From: Dorea_D sp963559605
GTDB taxonomy: Bacteria; Bacillota; Clostridia; Lachnospirales; Lachnospiraceae
DNA length: 19,110 nucleotides
NCBI GenBank assembly: GCA_963559605.1
Contig: CAUWLL010000047.1
Location: 1 to 19,110, forward strand
Direction of reading: 5' to 3'
Shown: piece after piece, positions 15,548 through 19,110 of the stretch
How positions within the stretch are numbered: the stretch's first letter is position 1
How the letters are laid out: each line of letters begins with the position of its first letter
Position numbers and translations under genes: made by a program
The notes under the pieces: model-generated
What the model was told of the DNA's origin: nothing
What the model saw: the letters and a program-made list of their open reading frames with translations, nothing else
Database searches by the model: none

Positions 15548-15553
15548 TATAAT
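15548..15553 (+). promoter_or_regulatory. -10 box of the DUF5685-like gene promoter
   Basis: A perfect TATAAT lies 34 nt before the ATG at 15588. The -35 is poor; TTTCAC at 15522-15527 is 20 bp away. The rest of 15337-15587 is a divergent promoter region shared with hydE. Confidence 0.5.
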
Positions 15554-15587
15554 ACTACATTATTATAGAAATGGAGAAAAAGATCGC

Positions 15588-16418
15588 ATGTTTGGATATG
15601 TGACGGCGTATGAGCCGGAGTTGAAAGTGAAGGATTTTCAAAAATATAAATCTTATTACTGTGGGCTTTGTCAGGTGTTAAGAAAAAAATACGGACATTT
15701 GGGACAAATGACATTGACATATGATATGACGTTTTTAATTATACTGCTGACCTCGCTCTATGAGAGTGAAACGGTGCAGGGAAGATGTCACTGCAAAGTG
15801 CATCCCATAAAGAAGCAGTCCATTTTGCAAAATGAAATTACAGAATATGCAGCGGATTTAAATTTAATCCTTGCGTATTATCATTTAAAAGACGACTGGC
15901 TGGATGAGAAAAGCGTACCGGGGTTTCTTGGCGTGTGCGCTCTTAAAAGACGGGTAAAAAAGGCGATAAAAAAATACCCGAGGCAGAGCCGGGTGATCCG
16001 GAAGGAGCTGAAGGCTCTGACGGTGTATGAAAAGGAAAATACCATGGAAATTGATAAACCGGCAGGCTGTTTCGGACGGCTTATGGCAGAGCTTTTTATT
16101 TACAAAAAAGACCGATGGGAAGATACATTAAGACGCATGGCATTTTATTTGGGCAAATACATTTATATTATGGATGCCTATGATGATTTGGAAAAAGACA
16201 GAAAAGAAGGAAGTTACAATCCGCTGAAATTCATAGCGGACAAAGAAAACTATGAAGAACGCTGCAGGGAAATCTTATGTATGATGCTGGGTGAGTGTAC
16301 GGCAGAATTTGAGAAGCTTCCTCTTGTTTTAGACATAGACATTTTGAGAAATATATTATATGATGGAGTTTGGAAGCGTTATCGCAAATTACACGAACAG
16401 AAAAGTGAGGAATTATAA
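15588..16418 (+). CDS. DUF5685-like protein of unknown function
   Basis: 276-residue soluble protein. I recognise it as resembling the DUF5685 family of gut Firmicutes, which has no known function. The N-terminal part has a YYCGLC motif (C25, C28) and later CHCKVHP (C67, C69, H72), together looking like a metal or iron-sulfur site. An aspartate-rich helix motif DAYDDLEKD (196-204) is followed by KEGSYNPL; it recalls the Asp-rich motifs of isoprenoid synthases, though no homology is claimed. The protein is mostly helical by composition. The ribosome binding site GGAG lies 11 nt before the ATG. The J-domain gene starts 2 nt after its stop, indicating co-translation. Confidence 0.85.
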   Translation: MFGYVTAYEPELKVKDFQKYKSYYCGLCQVLRKKYGHLGQMTLTYDMTFLIILLTSLYESETVQGRCHCKVHPIKKQSILQNEITEYAADLNLILAYYHLKDDWLDEKSVPGFLGVCALKRRVKKAIKKYPRQSRVIRKELKALTVYEKENTMEIDKPAGCFGRLMAELFIYKKDRWEDTLRRMAFYLGKYIYIMDAYDDLEKDRKEGSYNPLKFIADKENYEERCREILCMMLGECTAEFEKLPLVLDIDILRNILYDGVWKRYRKLHEQKSEEL

Positions 16419-16420
16419 TT

Positions 16421-17071
16421 ATGACAAAGAATCCATATGATGTGCTTGGCGTATCGCCAAATGCGACGGATGATGAGATAAAGAAGGCATACCGAGATTT
16501 AAGCCGCAAATACCACCCGGACGCAAATGTAGACAATCCGCTGGCGGATCTGGCAGAGGAAAAATTTAAGGAGATTCAGGAAGCTTATGACGCCATTATG
16601 AAAGAGCGTGAACAAGGCGGAGGAAGCGGTTACGGTTATGGCTACGGTTATGGCGGAAGCAGTGGGTATCGACAGACAAGTTCTGGACAGAATACAAGTA
16701 CGGAACGTCAGGCTGCCTATAATTTTATTAATAACAGACGTTACCAGGACGCTTTGAATCTTCTGAACCGTATGCCGGATCGGAATGCAGAATGGTATTA
16801 CTTAAGCGCTGCCGCAAATGCGGGGATGGGGAATAATGTTCTTGCTCAGGAGCATGCGTCACAGGCATGCAACATGGAGCCTAATAATGTTCAGTACCGT
16901 CAGCTTCTGACCCAGCTCAGCTGGAATACAAGACGTTATCAGTCTAATCCTTATGGTGGAGGCTACGGCAGACAGTCGTCGCCTTGCGGAACAGGAAATA
17001 TGTGCTGTGATCTTTGGCTTGCGGATTCTCTGTGCGAATGTATGGGAGGCGATATGTGTTCATGCATGTAA
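16421..17071 (+). CDS. J-domain protein with TPR-like middle and cysteine-rich tail
   Basis: Probable DnaJ-type co-chaperone, 216 residues. The J domain is at residues 4-66 with the essential HPD at 32-34, which would stimulate DnaK ATPase. A Gly/Tyr-rich linker (about 67-90, repeated GYGYG) follows. A helical stretch of about 95-170 looks like one or two tetratricopeptide-type repeats (AAYNFINNRRYQDALNLLNR ... AEWYYLSAAANAGMG). The last 28 residues hold seven cysteines (189, 195, 196, 205, 207, 213, 215), ending CECMGGDMCSCM. It lacks the zinc finger and substrate domain of true DnaJ. GAGG 10 nt upstream supports the ATG. Its 3' end overlaps the next gene by 16 nt. Confidence 0.9.
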   Translation: MTKNPYDVLGVSPNATDDEIKKAYRDLSRKYHPDANVDNPLADLAEEKFKEIQEAYDAIMKEREQGGGSGYGYGYGYGGSSGYRQTSSGQNTSTERQAAYNFINNRRYQDALNLLNRMPDRNAEWYYLSAAANAGMGNNVLAQEHASQACNMEPNNVQYRQLLTQLSWNTRRYQSNPYGGGYGRQSSPCGTGNMCCDLWLADSLCECMGGDMCSCM

Positions 17072-17592
17072 AGGCTAAAAAAATGGCATTTGCCGGACTT
17101 ATGCTGGCGTTTACCGGCGTATGTATTGCACTTGGAAGCGTGATTGAGACGAATACGTTATTCTTGTTGGCAGCAGCTTCCTTTTTTGTGGGAATTGTGC
17201 TGAGAGAGACAGGCGTGGGAACAGGCACGGCATTTTATATTGCGGGAATTTTTCTTGGCTTTATTGTATCGCCGAATAAATTGTATGTGATTTCCTACGG
17301 AGCGATGGGACTTTATATTTTGCTAAATGAAATAACCTTTCGACAGCTTGGTAAAATGAAAGGAACAGGGAACAGGCATGTTTTGTTTTGGCTTATAAAA
17401 TACATGATATTCAATGTCATGTATATTCCCATACTTCTGGGCTTTCAGGAAGTATTGTTCGGAAGAGAAATGTCCCGCAGCCTGTTGGCTGTATTTGTCC
17501 TTGTGGGGCAGGCAGGCTTATTTATTTACGATAGAGCGTACGAATATGTGCAGGGGCATATTTGGAATAAAATGCGCAGCAAATTGTTTTAG
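17056..17592 (+). CDS. Small integral membrane protein of unknown function
   Basis: 178 residues with about five hydrophobic segments (roughly 10-28, 33-50, 56-85, 108-128, 138-158) and a basic C-terminus. Not recognised. I choose the GTG at 17056 because GGGAGG (17044-17049) is 6 nt upstream; an ATG two codons later (17062) is the alternative. It overlaps the J-domain gene by 16 nt, so the two are almost certainly co-translated. The J-domain protein could be recruited to this protein or act on it (inference). A terminator-like hairpin follows at 17614. Confidence 0.8.
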   Translation: MFMHVKAKKMAFAGLMLAFTGVCIALGSVIETNTLFLLAAASFFVGIVLRETGVGTGTAFYIAGIFLGFIVSPNKLYVISYGAMGLYILLNEITFRQLGKMKGTGNRHVLFWLIKYMIFNVMYIPILLGFQEVLFGREMSRSLLAVFVLVGQAGLFIYDRAYEYVQGHIWNKMRSKLF

Positions 17593-17613
17593 AACAGGTA
17601 TCCCAAATCATTT

Positions 17614-17657
17614 CTCCATGTTATACTGATATTGTGTATAGCATGGAGGATTTTTTT
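17614..17657 (+). terminator. Terminator-like hairpin overlapping the next gene's ribosome binding site
   Basis: CTCCATGTTATAC (17614-17626) pairs with GTATAGCATGGAG (17636-17648) across a 9-nt loop: 13 bp with one G-U pair. It is followed by GA and seven T residues (17651-17657). The 3' arm contains most of GGAGG (17645-17649), the ribosome binding site of the gene starting at 17658. The element could therefore end the upstream transcript and also hide the downstream start. Confidence 0.7.
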
Positions 17658-18152
17658 ATGGAATTAGAAACAGTAACACATGATTTTGCTCCTATTTATA
17701 ATAGAGAGTCCAGAATTTTAATGCTTGGGACGATGCCGTCGCCCAAGTCCAGAGAAGTCGGGTTTTATTATGGGCATCCGCGAAATCGTTTCTGGAAAGT
17801 AGTATCGGATGTATGTGGGGAAGAGCTGCCGCAGACAAAAGAAGACAAGATCGCATTTGCACTGCGAAATAAAATAGCTGTGTGGGATGTGCTGGCAGGA
17901 TGTGAGATCAAAGGAGCGGAGGACAGTAGTATCCGAAATCCCATTCCCAATGATATGAATCTTATTTTGCAAAATTCTGATGTGCGGGCAGTGTTTACAA
18001 CAGGGACAAAAGCGGCACAGTTGTATAAGAAATACTGTTATCCGTCTACAGGTCTTGAAGCGTTTCGGCTTCCGTCCACAAGTCCTGCAAACTGCCGGAT
18101 GAGTTACGGGGAACTTTATGAAGCGTATGCAGTTATCAAAAGGTATTTGTAA
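17658..18152 (+). CDS. DNA-deoxyinosine (hypoxanthine-DNA) glycosylase, UDG superfamily
   Basis: Base-excision repair enzyme predicted to remove deaminated bases (hypoxanthine, perhaps uracil) from DNA. 164 residues, normal for family 6 (HDG) of the uracil-DNA glycosylase superfamily. Signatures are LGTMPSPKSREVGFYYGHPRNRFWK (in outline, residues 23-47; the core GHPRNRFW is 39-46), the beta strand VWDVLAGC, the VFTTGTKAA segment and a late LPSTSPANCRMSY that matches the DNA-intercalation motif region. The ATG at 17658 has GGAGG 8 nt upstream; the T-tract of the hairpin forms the spacer. The macrodomain gene starts 34 nt downstream. Confidence 0.9.
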   Translation: MELETVTHDFAPIYNRESRILMLGTMPSPKSREVGFYYGHPRNRFWKVVSDVCGEELPQTKEDKIAFALRNKIAVWDVLAGCEIKGAEDSSIRNPIPNDMNLILQNSDVRAVFTTGTKAAQLYKKYCYPSTGLEAFRLPSTSPANCRMSYGELYEAYAVIKRYL

Positions 18153-18186
18153 AGAGAAGCAACACAAATAAAAAGAGGTGTCAAAT

Positions 18187-18990
18187 ATGACAAGAGAAGA
18201 GAAAGTCGACAGCTTAATTGCATATTTAAAACAGGAGAATCCCAGTTATGAAGTCATCCAAGAGCCGTATGATTATCATGATAAACGCAGGCTTCTCAGA
18301 AGTCTGATGAATGTAAGATTTCCCGGAGATATTTCCCGGGAGTATCTTCAGATGCAGGATGAACTTTTGCGTGAAGAAGCAAAAGAAAAGGAGATTGTAG
18401 AGTTAAAGGCCATTCCTGTTATCGGAAACGTATATCCTTGCACAACCATTAAAAATACAGAGAAAATTTCTCTATGGCGGGGAGACATTACAAGGCTTTC
18501 TGTGGATGCTGTCGTAAATGTGGCGAACAGTCAGCTTCTGGGATGCTTTGTGCCGTGTCACAACTGTATTGACAACGTGATCCATTCGGCGGCGGGTATA
18601 CAGCTTCGAAATGAATGTGCGCAGATTATGGAGGCTCAGGGGCATGAAGAGCCGATAGGAAAAGCCAAGATGACAAATGGTTACAATCTTCCGGCAAAGT
18701 ATGTGATTCATACAGTAGGACCGATGGTAGGCATGGCTGTGACGGACAGGCAAAAAGAAGAATTGAAATCCTGTTATTTAAGCTGCCTGAAACTGGCAGA
18801 AAAGAAGGGGTTAAAATCCGTCGCATTTTGCTGTATTTCCACCGGTGAATTTCATTTTCCAAATAAATTGGCGGCACAGATTGCAGTAGAAACGGTGGAC
18901 AGATATTTGGGAAAATCAAAATTGGAAAGAGTGATCTTCAATGTGTTTAAGGAAGAGGATGAAAATATATATCGAAAAATGTTTCAATGA
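18187..18990 (+). CDS. Zinc-dependent macrodomain protein (ADP-ribosyl hydrolase)
   Basis: Macrodomain protein predicted to remove ADP-ribose from proteins or hydrolyse ADP-ribose derivatives. 267 residues. An N-terminal helical extension (1 to about 90) precedes the macrodomain. WRGDITRLSVDAVVNVANSQ (residues 97 on) is the ADP-ribose binding entry. The zinc-macrodomain signature GCFVPCHNCIDNVIH gives ligands C120, H125 and C127. Later motifs are KYVIHTVGP and the phosphate loop CCISTGEFHFP. This matches the Zn-macro class found in Gram-positives, which often lies beside a SirTM sirtuin; here the only sirtuin is about 12 kb away and of the deacylase type. The ATG at 18187 has AGAGG 9 nt upstream; an in-frame GTG at 18178 overlaps that site. 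Confidence 0.93.
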   Translation: MTREEKVDSLIAYLKQENPSYEVIQEPYDYHDKRRLLRSLMNVRFPGDISREYLQMQDELLREEAKEKEIVELKAIPVIGNVYPCTTIKNTEKISLWRGDITRLSVDAVVNVANSQLLGCFVPCHNCIDNVIHSAAGIQLRNECAQIMEAQGHEEPIGKAKMTNGYNLPAKYVIHTVGPMVGMAVTDRQKEELKSCYLSCLKLAEKKGLKSVAFCCISTGEFHFPNKLAAQIAVETVDRYLGKSKLERVIFNVFKEEDENIYRKMFQ

Positions 18991-19029
18991 TAAAATATTA
19001 TGGAAGAAAAAGATTATTTTAAAGTTCTC

Positions 19030-19057
19030 TTGACAAGGGCAGAAGATGTGTTATTAT
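19030..19057 (+). promoter_or_regulatory. Candidate promoter near the window's end
   Basis: A perfect TTGACA (19030-19035), 16-bp spacer and TATTAT (19052-19057). It would drive something beginning beyond 19065 and continuing past the window. Confidence 0.5.
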
Positions 19058-19110
19058 CCCATCTTTGACAGTTGGAAGAACAAAAAACGGCTATAACCCC
19101 AGTAAATATG

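Noticed and set aside
16618..16665. Short tandem repeats GGTTAYGGYTAYGG
   Set aside because: They encode the Gly/Tyr linker of the J-domain protein; too short and contiguous for a CRISPR or regulatory array.
19001..19069. Possible 22-codon ORF starting at an ATG after the macrodomain gene
   Set aside because: No ribosome binding site, and a strong promoter lies within it; likely chance.

Overview
The window looks like chromosomal DNA of an anaerobic gut Firmicute of the Lachnospiraceae type (Blautia/Dorea/Ruminococcus-like). This rests on moderate-to-low GC, AGGAGG-type ribosome binding sites, [FeFe]-hydrogenase maturases, a polyamine ABC operon led by an HTH-cupin regulator, and a DUF5685-like/J-domain gene pair. 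The genus cannot be fixed from the sequence alone. No rRNA, tRNA, CRISPR array or intact transposase gene was seen.

Layout. Positions 1-325 hold no gene, only small inverted and direct repeats. A tight plus-strand operon (344-3742) encodes an ECF sigma factor, a six-helix membrane protein with a soluble N-terminus (candidate anti-sigma or transporter partner), and an ABC-2 ATPase and permease. A second plus-strand operon (3829-6199) starts at a promoter whose -10 box lies in a palindrome and encodes a MarR regulator, a HAD phosphatase, a sirtuin and a GNAT acetyltransferase. The third plus-strand operon (6414-11298) is a polyamine uptake system: HTH-cupin regulator, PotA, PotB and a fused PotC-PotD, closed by a strong terminator at 11367-11403.

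On the minus strand, hydE, hydG and hydF (15336 down to 11432) make the three maturases that build the [FeFe]-hydrogenase H-cluster; the hydrogenase itself is not here. hydG is tightly bracketed by two 77-bp near-identical inverted repeats. On the plus strand from 15588 follow a DUF5685-like protein, a J-domain protein with a cysteine-rich tail and a small membrane protein, all overlapping or nearly touching. Then come a hypoxanthine/uracil-type DNA glycosylase and a zinc-type macrodomain (ADP-ribose hydrolase) protein.

The most notable observations are: (1) a PotA ATPase whose C-terminal TOBE domain is split by about 165 residues that look like two surface-protein-style Ig-like repeats; (2) the inverted-repeat-bracketed hydG; (3) a perfect 16-bp inverted repeat straddling the potABCD promoter; (4) the DUF5685/J-domain/membrane triad with cysteine metal-site-like motifs; (5) a terminator-like hairpin whose 3' arm contains the ribosome binding site of the DNA glycosylase gene.
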